Below are positions 43,925 through 52,624 of a DNA stretch of 64,000 nucleotides, piece by piece (within the stretch, counting starts at the first letter, position 1; each line of letters starts with the position of its first letter). Made by a program: the position numbers and the translations under genes. Origin of the DNA: Coprobacillus cateniformis (lineage in GTDB: Bacteria > Bacillota_I > Bacilli_A > Erysipelotrichales > Coprobacillaceae). Under the pieces are notes generated by a model. That model saw only the letters and a program-made list of their open reading frames with translations, searched no databases and was not told where the DNA came from. The stretch spans positions 2,138,090 to 2,202,089 of the forward strand of contig NZ_WSNW01000001.1 in NCBI RefSeq assembly GCF_009767585.1, given 5' to 3'.

Positions 43925-44530
43925 TTACTTGAAAATACATGATTCTATATTTGGGAGAAGGGTATATATGGATGTACCTATCATTTCTTCAAAATATGCT
44001 TTATAATTATATGTTTGATTCCAACGCTCTACTGTAAAAGGATAAATACCATAACGACGAGTTGTGTCGATAAATCTTTTTTCAAGGATGCAAAAACCCT
44101 GTTTGTCAGCTAAAGCATCACAAAGTATAATCAGTTTATCATAATCATCATAATCTATGTTTTCTAAATAATGTTTCATAAATTGATACTGTTCTTCGGT
44201 AATATCTTTTTTTGCGATATCAGCTTCAATATCTTTTATGGGAAATGAATGAGTGAGACATACTTTTGCAACTTCTTTCCAGCCTTTTGACATAGCATAA
44301 TCATATCCATCAATTGTATGTTTTAATGCAGATATACCATTTCTACGACCTATATCATGCAAGAGTCCATATATGTAAGCTTTATCTGCATTTAGCATTC
44401 CACATGCCTCAGCAATATATTTTGCTGCTAAGCCTACATTATATGAATGAGCAACCCAGGGACCAGGATTGAGGATACTTGCCATTTCAATTTCTCGCTT
44501 CGCTACAGCTATATCAATATTATCAATCAT
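43925..44530 (-). CDS. HD domain phosphohydrolase
   Basis: This 201-residue metal-dependent phosphohydrolase has an HD domain: WVAHSYNVGLAAKYIA (first histidine), YIYGLLHDIGRRNG (HD pair), VCLTHSFPI and LIILCDALADKQG (final aspartate). All four metal-ligand positions are present. Substrates in this family include nucleotides and cyclic nucleotides; none can be assigned. AAGGAGGT is about 11 bases before the ATG. It follows the HAD phosphatase gene by 17 bp in one operon. Confidence 0.88.
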   Translation of the reverse strand: MIDNIDIAVAKREIEMASILNPGPWVAHSYNVGLAAKYIAEACGMLNADKAYIYGLLHDIGRRNGISALKHTIDGYDYAMSKGWKEVAKVCLTHSFPIKDIEADIAKKDITEEQYQFMKHYLENIDYDDYDKLIILCDALADKQGFCILEKRFIDTTRRYGIYPFTVERWNQTYNYKAYFEEMIGTSIYTLLPNIESCIFK

Positions 44531-44547
44531 CTGTCTTTTGAACCTCC

Positions 44548-45363
44548 TTATATTAATTTATGTCGAATACAATAATGATAGATACCTTCTTCTGCAACAT
44601 GACCACATGTATCATCTGCTATTGCTTTTAAGTCGTCTGAAGCATTTTCCATCGCAACACCTAAACCAACTGATTGAAGCATTTCAATATCATTATTCCC
44701 ATCTCCGAATGCAAGTGCTTCTGATTTATCTAAATGATAATACTCAAGAATTTTGTTGATTCCAACCCCTTTGCCACCATTTGCTGGAATAATATCGACA
44801 GCTCTATCCCACCAGGCAGTTATTTTTGCATGGGACACATTCTTCATTAATTCTGAATAATCTTTTTTGCAGCATCCTACTAATACTTGATAAATTTCTT
44901 GATTATTGAGGACATATTCAAAATCATCAGCAATATTGACTTCAAGATTTGCAAAAGAGTGATATTGCACTAAATCATTATCTTTTCCGTTTGAAATTAA
45001 TCTTTCTTTTGTAGCAATTGATACTGGTCTATTGATAGATGATGCATTTTTTATAATCTGTTTTACATCTGTGGTTAAAATTGGATTGCTAAAGATAGAT
45101 TCTCTTTTATTAAAACAATATGAACCATTAAATGTGAGAAAAGCATCAAATTCTATTTCATCAAAGTGTGGTAAACCCAAAGGACTTCTTCCAGTCGCAA
45201 TACAAAGAATAATCTTTTTTTGTTTTAAGCGTATTAAAGTTTTAAGTGTGTTTTCAGATATGCATTTTCTATTCATATCGATGAGAGTACCATCAATATC
45301 AAAAAAAATGATTTTTATATTATCCATGTTTATAAGTGATTTTTCTGACTTGATTTTATTCAT
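44548..45363 (-). CDS. Cof-type HAD-IIB family phosphatase (second copy)
   Basis: This 271-residue HAD phosphatase is a paralogue of the one near 31 kb. Motif I is IIFFDIDGTLIDM, motif II ILCIATGRS, the lysine lies in NGGKGVGINKIL, and motif IV is ALAFGDGNNDIEML, so the site is complete. The cap domain occupies about residues 90-190. ATG 45363 follows AAGGAG by nine bases; a later in-frame ATG (15 codons in) is possible. It is co-transcribed with the HD-domain gene. Confidence 0.92.
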   Translation of the reverse strand: MNKIKSEKSLINMDNIKIIFFDIDGTLIDMNRKCISENTLKTLIRLKQKKIILCIATGRSPLGLPHFDEIEFDAFLTFNGSYCFNKRESIFSNPILTTDVKQIIKNASSINRPVSIATKERLISNGKDNDLVQYHSFANLEVNIADDFEYVLNNQEIYQVLVGCCKKDYSELMKNVSHAKITAWWDRAVDIIPANGGKGVGINKILEYYHLDKSEALAFGDGNNDIEMLQSVGLGVAMENASDDLKAIADDTCGHVAEEGIYHYCIRHKLI

Positions 45364-45453
45364 TCTCAAATTCTCCTTTTTTTGATAACTTCACAATATT
45401 GATTGTCATTATTATAATAAAAATTTCCTTTCTATAACATCATATTTCTGCCA

Positions 45454-46359
45454 TTAAAAGTTATATTTCTGCCATTTATAACGATACTGCAAGGGAGTAC
45501 ATCCAAATTCTTTTTTGAATAAATCTGAAAAGTGGCTGCTAGTCCCTAAGCCACATTCATAGCCAATCATAGTCACTGGTTTAGAAGTATTCATGAGCAT
45601 TGCACATGCTCTTTGTAACCGATAGCTATTTAGATACTCCAATGGACTCATATGAATACATTCTTTAAACACACGAAAGCATACCCTTTCGCTTACAAAG
45701 GCAGAACTAGCAATATTTATTGTTTTTATTTTTTCATGATAATGTTCATGAATATATATCATCATTAATCTCATTTTATCACTGTTATTATCTATCTGTA
45801 TATTTCTTATAGGTTTGGATATTTCAAATAAATGATACCATATTTCTGAAAGGCTATTTCGTAATTTTAATTCATATGCAAAATCACTTTCATGGATATC
45901 GAAAGATTTTGAAATCAGATTTAATAGATCTTTATGATTATCATTATCTGGATATAAAGGTATTATTTTAATCTGTTTAAAGTTTATAAGTGGGTTGACA
46001 TATTCTGTTTCAATTTTACCACCTTTTTTATCACTAATAACAGAACTATCAAATAAATGCAAGAATTGAATAGTAGCATTTTTATTATCAATGACTTTGG
46101 TCATATGAAGTGCATTACTATTGATAAATCCTCCTGAACCCTTTGGAAATATATATTCACCATCAGATGTATAATATATAAGAGAACCACTCTCAACTAT
46201 AAAAACTTCTACTTCTTTATGCCAATGCCAAGGGACACAACGATTTGGAAATTTATCTAATTCTGCACATGAACTCATATAAGGGAAAGAATCTGTTATA
46301 CTTGAAAATAATTCTTCTTTAGTACCACAATGAAATTCGATTTTTTGAATATTCTTCAT
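45454..46359 (-). CDS. AraC family transcriptional regulator with cupin sensing domain
   Basis: This 301-residue regulator has an N-terminal cupin-type sensing domain (about residues 35-110, with VPWHWHKEVEVFIVESGSL and GGFINSNALHMTK). Its C-terminus has two HTH motifs (INIASSAFVSERVCFRVFK, and MIGYECGLGTSSHFSDLFKKEFG) ending in the family's CTPLQYR. Such proteins respond to sugars or related ligands. GGTGA precedes the ATG. An extended -10 (TGATAGAAT on the minus strand, near 46384-46392) lies upstream. The target is not evident; the HAD/HD operon is its nearest downstream neighbour. Confidence 0.92.
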   Translation of the reverse strand: MKNIQKIEFHCGTKEELFSSITDSFPYMSSCAELDKFPNRCVPWHWHKEVEVFIVESGSLIYYTSDGEYIFPKGSGGFINSNALHMTKVIDNKNATIQFLHLFDSSVISDKKGGKIETEYVNPLINFKQIKIIPLYPDNDNHKDLLNLISKSFDIHESDFAYELKLRNSLSEIWYHLFEISKPIRNIQIDNNSDKMRLMMIYIHEHYHEKIKTINIASSAFVSERVCFRVFKECIHMSPLEYLNSYRLQRACAMLMNTSKPVTMIGYECGLGTSSHFSDLFKKEFGCTPLQYRYKWQKYNF

Positions 46360-46792
46360 ATTATTTTCACCAACTTTATGTCTATTCTATCATATATAAA
46401 TCAAAACGTAATGAACTTAAATCATAATTATAGATAATATTTAAGCGATGTAGTTTCAAGAGTAAATAATGATGATCTAAAAAAGAGCATAGGGGGATAA
46501 AGTATATCAATATTATGAGAATAACTCGTTACTTTGTCAAAAGATATAGAAATAGTGATAGAGAAGAGTACAATAAATCAGTTGTATGAACAGCAATATT
46601 TTCTATTTCAAAAACTGATAATATTAAGAAATCATTGTGTCAAAATAAGAAAGAATAAAGAGAAGTTTAAGACTATAATTTTTATGGTTTTAACTTTTTT
46701 TATTTTAAAACCTAAAAAACGGTGTTAATATAGGTATATATAACTCATTAAGTTCGTATACTTAGTATAATGAAAGCGAAGGAGATGGGATT
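46360..46792. other. Intergenic region with weak coding remnants
   Basis: No intact gene is supported. A ribosome-like AGGGGGAT at 46490 is followed by a short frame (MRITRYFVKRYRNSDREEYN, from 46514) that stops. An overlapping frame continues to 46728 and ends in a hydrophobic stretch (IIFMVLTFFIL). This may be a frameshifted small-protein gene. TATAAT at 46766-46771 probably serves the next gene. Confidence 0.3.
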
Positions 46793-47398
46793 ATGAGAAA
46801 AGACTATAAAACTGTAAATGATATTCAATTGGGAGAAAAGAAAGATTATTTATTAAAGATAAGTAGACGTAAAGAATTAAAAGAATTAATTTTTGATTGT
46901 TTAACAAACAAACAATTTGAATTATTATTGAGTGATGAAAAAATAAATAAATTATTTTATATTGATGCATTAAAAGCACTATATAAAGCAACAGATTATG
47001 ATTCATTAGAATATCATTTAATTATGATGAATTCATTGTTTAAATATCAAAGTTATATTGATTTAAAGAAACAATTGCTTGAAAAAATATGTAAAAAAGC
47101 TATAACAATTAATGAATATTGTGTTTTAAGACAATTGATAGATTATCAGGCAATATCATTTGAAGATTTAATTTCTAAGCTCCATAACTACTATGAAGTA
47201 GAATATGAAGAATGTGCAAGAATCTGCTTATTAGAAGATCATTATCATTTAGCATATCTTTATTTAAAGAAATTAGAAGATTGTCAAGATGAATACTTAT
47301 TAGATTTGTTATGTAGTTTTAGTTTTTATGATTACGCATCACTTATGAGACATTATGCAAAAAACAAAAGAGGTTATCAATTGGCACCAACGCATTAG
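46793..47398 (+). CDS. Helical protein of unknown function
   Basis: I do not recognise this 201-residue protein. It is rich in Leu, Lys and Tyr and predicted to be almost all alpha-helix, with no signal peptide, membrane helix or zinc motif. The region KKQLLEKICKKAITINEYCVLRQL recurs as a decayed copy at 56990-57233, where 12 of 24 positions are identical in a hand alignment, so it belongs to a small family in this genome. GAAGGAGA precedes the ATG. It is followed 13 bp later by a WYL regulator gene and is probably co-transcribed with it. Confidence 0.72.
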   Translation: MRKDYKTVNDIQLGEKKDYLLKISRRKELKELIFDCLTNKQFELLLSDEKINKLFYIDALKALYKATDYDSLEYHLIMMNSLFKYQSYIDLKKQLLEKICKKAITINEYCVLRQLIDYQAISFEDLISKLHNYYEVEYEECARICLLEDHYHLAYLYLKKLEDCQDEYLLDLLCSFSFYDYASLMRHYAKNKRGYQLAPTH

Positions 47399-47411
47399 GA
47401 GGGAATAGTAT

Positions 47412-48404
47412 ATGGGAAAGAGAATGTATTATGTTTTCAAAATCATTCAAGAAGCTCAAGGAAAATCTATTACAGGTAAAGAAATACTGAAGTGTTTAGA
47501 AAAATATGATATATATGTGGATATTAAAACGGTTTATTCATGTATTAGAAATATTAATGATTTCTTTCAAGACTGGCTAGGACATAATATGATAGCGAGT
47601 CAACGGAAAAGTGGCTTCATGATTGAACATGAATTCTTTACTGATGGAGAATTACAATTTCTATTAGATAGTATTGCCTTTCATCAGGACTTACAATTTG
47701 AGGATAAAAACATATTAAGAGATCGTTTATTATTATTGTCATCTGTTCATCAGCAAAGCCGTCTCATAGACTTTAAACCAATTCAAAAAGAACTTTCTTT
47801 TTCTTTGTTTTTAAATCTTTCAACAATAATGAAAGCCATTGAAAACAAAACCATTCTCTCATTCCAATATATAAACTATGAAGTCAAATATAATCATTTA
47901 GTAGAAATACCATCCCAAAATGGAAACCATAAAACAGACTATATTATTTCACCATATCAGATTGTTTCTACAAATAATCATTATTATTTAATTGGTTATA
48001 ATGAAAAATATAAAGATCAATTAACAACATATCGTATTGACCGTATGCGTACTATTAGAACGATTCGCCAACCATTTGTAGAAATCAGAGAGCAATTTGA
48101 TATGCGAGATGAAATTGAAAAAACAACAAATATGTACATAGCAAGTCCTCGTGATACATTACAGATAGAATGCAATAAAAAGCTACTCAGAGAAGTTACA
48201 TCACGTTTCGGTGAAAATTTAAAAGCGAAAAAACTTTATCAAGATCATTATTTAATTACTGTTGAAAATATTCCTATCTCAGATGGATTGATTGGTTGGA
48301 TTATGATGATGCAAGATCAGCTCAAAGTCTTAAAGCCAGAATCATTACAAAAAGAAATTAAAAATAGAATAGAGAAAATGGTAAATATTTATCAAAATAT
48401 ATAA
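47412..48404 (+). CDS. HTH/WYL-domain transcriptional regulator
   Basis: This 330-residue protein has an N-terminal winged HTH (about residues 5-70; GKSITGKEILKCLEKYDI, then VDIKTVYSCIRNI). A WYL domain (about 135-240) includes IISPYQIVSTNNHYYLIGY and LTTYRIDRMRTI. WYL domains sense nucleic acids or small ligands and often regulate stress or defence genes. No defence system is adjacent. GGAGGGAAT precedes ATG 47412. The only partner in its operon is the helical unknown protein. Confidence 0.88.
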   Translation: MGKRMYYVFKIIQEAQGKSITGKEILKCLEKYDIYVDIKTVYSCIRNINDFFQDWLGHNMIASQRKSGFMIEHEFFTDGELQFLLDSIAFHQDLQFEDKNILRDRLLLLSSVHQQSRLIDFKPIQKELSFSLFLNLSTIMKAIENKTILSFQYINYEVKYNHLVEIPSQNGNHKTDYIISPYQIVSTNNHYYLIGYNEKYKDQLTTYRIDRMRTIRTIRQPFVEIREQFDMRDEIEKTTNMYIASPRDTLQIECNKKLLREVTSRFGENLKAKKLYQDHYLITVENIPISDGLIGWIMMMQDQLKVLKPESLQKEIKNRIEKMVNIYQNI

Positions 48405-48618
48405 TAAACTATCAAAATCAAAAAAGAGTATTTGGAATAATTATTTTAATAATATTAAGTTTTTTTCAAATAGAAAGAAATTCACTTATTTTTCTTTAAA
48501 TATACCATAGGAAGTATCATAAAAATTAAGTATGATATAAAAATAATTTACCTTTTTTGTCAACTTCTATATAATAGGAGTATATTCTGTATAAATAATG
48601 GGAAGAGGCGAGTGTATA

Positions 48619-51237
48619 ATGAAAACAGCAAAACAACTTGTTTATGATTTTGTACAGCAGAATGCATATCGGAATGAAAAGGGAATTGATACTTTAGCAA
48701 TAGCTAATGAATTAGGGATGTTACGAACAAATGCAAGTGCATTATTAAATGAACTTGTAAAAGAAGGAAAATTAATCAAGACATCAACAAGACCAGTGTA
48801 TTATCGAGTATTGGATAATATAAGAGATAATGAAGAGATGAGTTTTCAAACATTGATTGGCTATGATGGCAGTTTAAGAAAAGCTATCCAATTAGCAAAA
48901 GCAGCAATTCTTTATCCTAATCAAAGTTTAAATGTCTTAATATCATGTAAGGTTGGTTGTGGAACAACATCTTTTGCCTATGCAATGTATTGTTTTGCAA
49001 GAGAAAATGGAGTTATAAAAAAAGAAGCTCCATATGTTAAAATCAATTGTCGCCATTTTTCTAAAAATATTTCGGTTTTAGATAATGAATTATTTGGAAT
49101 AGGTCATGATTTAAATAAAAGTTGTTTTATGAAGGCCAAAGGAGGAGTCTTATTTTTAGATAATGTTGATTTATTAGATGCAAAACAACAAAGTCAACTC
49201 TATACTTTTTTAGAAACAAATATAATTTATTCTGAAGATGGAACAAAATCTAAAGAATGCAAAGATATTTTTGTAATTATTTCACAATCACCTCAAAGTA
49301 ATATGCAGTTTGAAAGAATTATACCAGTAATTATAGAATTACCTGAATTAAAAGATAGATCTATTAAAGAACGTTTTGGATTGATAAATCATTTCTTTTC
49401 TAATGAGGCATCTCATTCTATGCGGTCTATTGAAGTTACCTCTGAAACAATCAGAGCTCTTTTATTAAGTGATTTTGATTATAATGTTAAAGAATTAAAG
49501 TTTGAAATTAAAGCAGCTTGTGCAAATGCCTATGTAAGGGTTGTTAGAGATATTCATCAGAATATTCAGGTGGTTGTCAATGATTTTAAAAATCAGGTAC
49601 GTAAAAGTTTAATCAAATTAAAAAATAATCATATCGAAATAGAAGCTCTATTAGATTCTCGTAATGTTCTAATATATGATCAAAATGATGGATATCAAAC
49701 AATAGATACAACAAAACATGGGAATGATATGTACTTAGAGATTAGTAAACAATATAATGAATTATTAGAATTAGGAATTAATGATCATGGAATCAGTGAT
49801 GTGATTACAACCCATATTCAAAACCTGTTTAAAAAGTATAATTATTTAAAGAGTTATGATAGTTCATTAAATTTAAAACAGTTATCTAAGATTGTTGATA
49901 GTAGAGTTATTGAAATAGTCAGTCATTTTTTTCAAACATCAAAGAAAGAATTAGGTAAAAATTATCGAACAAATGTCTTTTATGGATTATGCTTACATAT
50001 TAATTCAATTATATCTTTAAAAGAATCACAACAAAGAATTACCAATGACCAAGTTGTTCAGATTATTCAAGATCATCCTTCTGAATATGCTGCTAGTGTT
50101 CAATTGGCAAGTATTATTAAAGATGAATTTGATTTAGATTTGCCAGTACATGAAGTGGCATTAATAGCAATGTTTTTAATTGAAACTGAGGATCAAACAA
50201 AGAACAATCCTGTTTTGCTTTATATTTTACATGGTGAAACAACTGCCTCTTCGTTACGTGATACAACCAATAGCTTAACACAATGTTACAATGCATATAG
50301 TTATGATTTGGCATTAAATATTGATACACATAAAGCAATGGAAGAAATCAAAGATTTAATTATGAAAATAGATAAAGGTCAAGGTGTTATTGTTATTTAT
50401 GATATGGGGTCTATTAAAACAATGCTAGAAACAATTGAAGAAGAAACAAATATTAAAATAAGACTTATTAATATGCCTATAACTCTTATTGGTATAGATA
50501 TTGCAAGAAGATGTTCGATGGAATCCGATATTGATTATATTTATCATTTGACACATTTAGAAATGAATAAAATGCGTAATTATGAAGAAAAATTAAATCA
50601 AGTAATTGTGACATTATGTCATACTGGTGAAGGTGGAGCTATTCAGTTAAAACGTTATATTGATCAATACTCAAAGCTTAATATGAAAACTATACCACTT
50701 GCTATTTCAGCTAAAGATGAATTAATTCATGAAGTTTCTGAATTAAGAAAAACATATGATATTCATTGTTTTGTTGGAACATATGATCCAAAGATATTTG
50801 GTATTCCATTTATTCCTATTTCTAAAATATTTGAAAATTCTCAAGAAGAAATAGATCGTATCTTAATGTTCGAACCTATATCATCCTCAACATTTAATTA
50901 TGAAGATGTTTATCAATATTTAAGTGAACAATTTAAATATGTTTCTATTTCTAAATTAAAAAGTATCTTACCAGGAATTATTGATGAGTTAAATACAATC
51001 TATCATTTTAATGAAGATCAAAGAGTAGGATTATTTATGCATATGGCTTGTCTAGTTGAACGATTATTAGATGGAAAACAATCTGTACCTAATATAGAGA
51101 AACAAAAAATATTATCTGTATTTCATGATGAATATCAATCTCTCAGTAAAATTTTCAAACCATTAGAAAAAGCTTTTCATATTATTATAGATGATAATGA
51201 AATGACAACAATATTAATGATTATCAAAAGAATATAA
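48619..51237 (+). CDS. LevR-like PRD regulator with degenerate AAA+ domain
   Basis: This 872-residue regulator has the LevR plan: N-terminal winged HTH (about residues 1-65), AAA+ domain (85-310), PRD1 (about 370-480), an EIIA-Man-like domain with the phosphorylatable LHGETTASS histidine (about 530), an EIIB-like stretch (TLCHTGEGGA) and PRD2 at the end. The ATPase core is broken. The P-loop reads CKVGCGTTS, with T116 in place of the lysine. Walker B ends LDNV instead of LDEI (N182), and the GAFTGA sigma-54 contact loop is missing. ATG 48619 follows GGGAAGAGG. It lies next to a beta-glucoside PTS operon that it probably controls. Confidence 0.88.
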   Translation: MKTAKQLVYDFVQQNAYRNEKGIDTLAIANELGMLRTNASALLNELVKEGKLIKTSTRPVYYRVLDNIRDNEEMSFQTLIGYDGSLRKAIQLAKAAILYPNQSLNVLISCKVGCGTTSFAYAMYCFARENGVIKKEAPYVKINCRHFSKNISVLDNELFGIGHDLNKSCFMKAKGGVLFLDNVDLLDAKQQSQLYTFLETNIIYSEDGTKSKECKDIFVIISQSPQSNMQFERIIPVIIELPELKDRSIKERFGLINHFFSNEASHSMRSIEVTSETIRALLLSDFDYNVKELKFEIKAACANAYVRVVRDIHQNIQVVVNDFKNQVRKSLIKLKNNHIEIEALLDSRNVLIYDQNDGYQTIDTTKHGNDMYLEISKQYNELLELGINDHGISDVITTHIQNLFKKYNYLKSYDSSLNLKQLSKIVDSRVIEIVSHFFQTSKKELGKNYRTNVFYGLCLHINSIISLKESQQRITNDQVVQIIQDHPSEYAASVQLASIIKDEFDLDLPVHEVALIAMFLIETEDQTKNNPVLLYILHGETTASSLRDTTNSLTQCYNAYSYDLALNIDTHKAMEEIKDLIMKIDKGQGVIVIYDMGSIKTMLETIEEETNIKIRLINMPITLIGIDIARRCSMESDIDYIYHLTHLEMNKMRNYEEKLNQVIVTLCHTGEGGAIQLKRYIDQYSKLNMKTIPLAISAKDELIHEVSELRKTYDIHCFVGTYDPKIFGIPFIPISKIFENSQEEIDRILMFEPISSSTFNYEDVYQYLSEQFKYVSISKLKSILPGIIDELNTIYHFNEDQRVGLFMHMACLVERLLDGKQSVPNIEKQKILSVFHDEYQSLSKIFKPLEKAFHIIIDDNEMTTILMIIKRI

Positions 51238-51268
51238 AAAATAACATCCTTTACAGGGTGTTATTTAA
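51238..51268. terminator. Bidirectional terminator between convergent genes
   Basis: AAATAACATCCT / AGGGTGTTATTT forms a hairpin between the LevR-like gene and the convergent DUF3284 gene, overlapping the end of the latter. Confidence 0.75.
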
Positions 51269-51683
51269 TATTTAAGATTGTATTTTCAATATCATAAATA
51301 GCCTGAGTCATACGACTTAAATAGATGGCTTCATGAAAATGACGTGAAAGTTTATGATGTCTTTTTTCTTCAAAACTTTGAATGTGTTGAGTCATTGTTA
51401 TTTGAAGACCTTCATCGACAGGTTTTGTGCGATACTCAATTGATGTACTATCAGACATATATATCACTTTAAAACGATAACATTCATCTCTTACATATTG
51501 TTGAATATAAATTTCAGTAACAAGTTTAGATTGGGCATCCTCCTTTTTGTATTTGAGTCCTTTTTGAATATCACTTGCTGAAATTTTTTTGTGTTGAGAG
51601 TTTTTAATGTCTTCGATAAGCTGTTGTTCTAAATAGTCATAAAATTGTTCATTTGTGATTTTTATTGTTCGTATTATTTTCAT
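51261..51683 (-). CDS. DUF3284 domain-containing protein
   Basis: This 140-residue protein starts MKIIRTIKITNEQFYDYLEQ, the typical start of DUF3284, and shows the SRHFHEAIYLSRMTQ segment near its end. DUF3284 genes are frequently found beside cellobiose/beta-glucoside PTS operons, as here, but the function is unknown. The chosen ATG 51683 has no ribosome site. TATAAT (minus strand, 51690-51695) is only six bases upstream, pointing to a leaderless mRNA. An in-frame extension to 51815 would cross that promoter and is unlikely. Confidence 0.8.
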   Translation of the reverse strand: MKIIRTIKITNEQFYDYLEQQLIEDIKNSQHKKISASDIQKGLKYKKEDAQSKLVTEIYIQQYVRDECYRFKVIYMSDSTSIEYRTKPVDEGLQITMTQHIQSFEEKRHHKLSRHFHEAIYLSRMTQAIYDIENTILNIK

Positions 51684-51689
51684 GTTTTT

Positions 51690-51698
51690 ATTATAGCA
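51690..51698 (-). promoter_or_regulatory. Extended -10 promoter of the DUF3284 gene (leaderless)
   Basis: On the minus strand TGCTATAAT is an extended -10 whose predicted start point coincides with the ATG. No convincing -35 was found. Confidence 0.65.
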
Positions 51699-51824
51699 TA
51701 AGTGAAATAATGAAAACATAGCTTGGGAATGGTTATAAAAAATGCTTCTTTTTGTATACATTTCACTATAGTAATTATACACTATTTCTGTTGATATACA
51801 GAATACTATACACAAACATGTATT

Positions 51825-51866
51825 GTCTCAAGAAATCAGGAATGATATTTCTTTGAGACTTTTTTG
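51825..51866 (+). terminator. Strong terminator upstream of the PTS operon promoter (possible short RNA end)
   Basis: GTCTCAAGAAAT pairs with ATTTCTTTGAGAC, followed by TTTTTTGTC on the plus strand only. No gene precedes it on this strand. A possible promoter (TTGTAT 51752-51757, TATACA 51776-51781) would give a transcript of roughly 80 nt. It could be a small RNA or a leader. Confidence 0.65.
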
Positions 51867-51925
51867 TCGCTTATACACTTTTCAATAACTGTATATAAAA
51901 GTAAATTGAATAGATTTTGGTAGCC

Positions 51926-51954
51926 TTTACAAAAAATAGGAATGCTCCTAGAAT
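51926..51954 (+). promoter_or_regulatory. Sigma-A promoter of the PTS operon
   Basis: TTTACA (51926-51931) and TAGAAT (51949-51954) are exactly 17 bp apart, about 30 bp before the EIIA start. No -24/-12 (TGGC-N-TGC) sigma-54 pattern was found in the region. Confidence 0.75.
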
Positions 51955-51985
51955 AGGTGTAAGAAAACAAAAAGGAGGTCATCAC

Positions 51986-52300
51986 ATGGATGAGAATAAT
52001 GCAACTGATTTAATGTCAATGACAATTATTGCCAATTCTGGGGACGCACGTTCATTTGCATTTCAGGCATTAGAATCAGTTAAAGCAGGAAAGTTAGAGG
52101 AGGCAGAGGAATTATTAAAAAAATCTGATGTTGCAGTTAATTTAGCTCATAAAGCTCAGACTGATTTATTGGTCAAAGAAGCGAGTGGAGAAAAGCAAGA
52201 TATTAATATATTACTTATTCATTCTCAAGATCATTTAATGACGAGTATGTTAGCTAATGAATTAATCAAAGAAATTATATTACTTTATAAAAACAGATAG
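51986..52300 (+). CDS. PTS lactose/cellobiose-type EIIA
   Basis: This 104-residue phosphocarrier passes phosphate from HPr to EIIB during beta-glucoside uptake. It has the trimeric helical EIIA pattern: SMTIIANSGDARSFAFQALE, DVAVNLAHKAQTDLL and IHSQDHLMTSMLA, the last containing the phosphorylated histidine (H79). ATG 51986 follows AAAGGAGGTCATC; an in-frame upstream codon would overlap the promoter. It is first in the operon and is followed by EIIB after 11 bp. Confidence 0.95.
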   Translation: MDENNATDLMSMTIIANSGDARSFAFQALESVKAGKLEEAEELLKKSDVAVNLAHKAQTDLLVKEASGEKQDINILLIHSQDHLMTSMLANELIKEIILLYKNR

Positions 52301-52311
52301 GAGGAAGGAAG

Positions 52312-52611
52312 ATGAAAATTTTATTAGTTTGTGCTGGTGGTATGTCAACAAGTATTTTAATGAAGAAAATGGAAGCATACTGGAAAGAAAATGGAGAGGA
52401 GCTTGAGATTAAAGCAGTAGGACTTGCAGAATATCAAGATATTTGTTCAGGTTATGATATTGTGATGGTTGGTCCACAGGTATCGTATCGTTTAAATGAA
52501 ATTAAAGAAAACACAGGATTGCCTTGTGCTGCTATTGAGTCATTTGATTATGCAGTGGCTAATTGTCCTAATATTATGAAGTTAGCAAAGAAATTATATA
52601 GTGAAAAATAG
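52312..52611 (+). CDS. PTS lactose/cellobiose-type EIIB
   Basis: This 99-residue EIIB component begins MKILLVCAGGMSTSILM, with C7 the phosphorylated cysteine in the canonical loop. The GPQVSYRLNEIK segment is also typical. It phosphorylates the incoming beta-glucoside bound to EIIC. AGGAGGAAGG precedes the ATG. The gene lies between EIIA and EIIC in usual order. Confidence 0.95.
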   Translation: MKILLVCAGGMSTSILMKKMEAYWKENGEELEIKAVGLAEYQDICSGYDIVMVGPQVSYRLNEIKENTGLPCAAIESFDYAVANCPNIMKLAKKLYSEK

Positions 52612-52624
52612 GGAGGAGAAAATT

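Noticed and set aside
46534..46728. A 64-codon plus-strand open frame starting at TTG
   Set aside because: It has no ribosome site, a rare start, and a low-complexity Lys/Ile-rich sequence. An overlapping out-of-frame peptide suggests a decayed gene at most.
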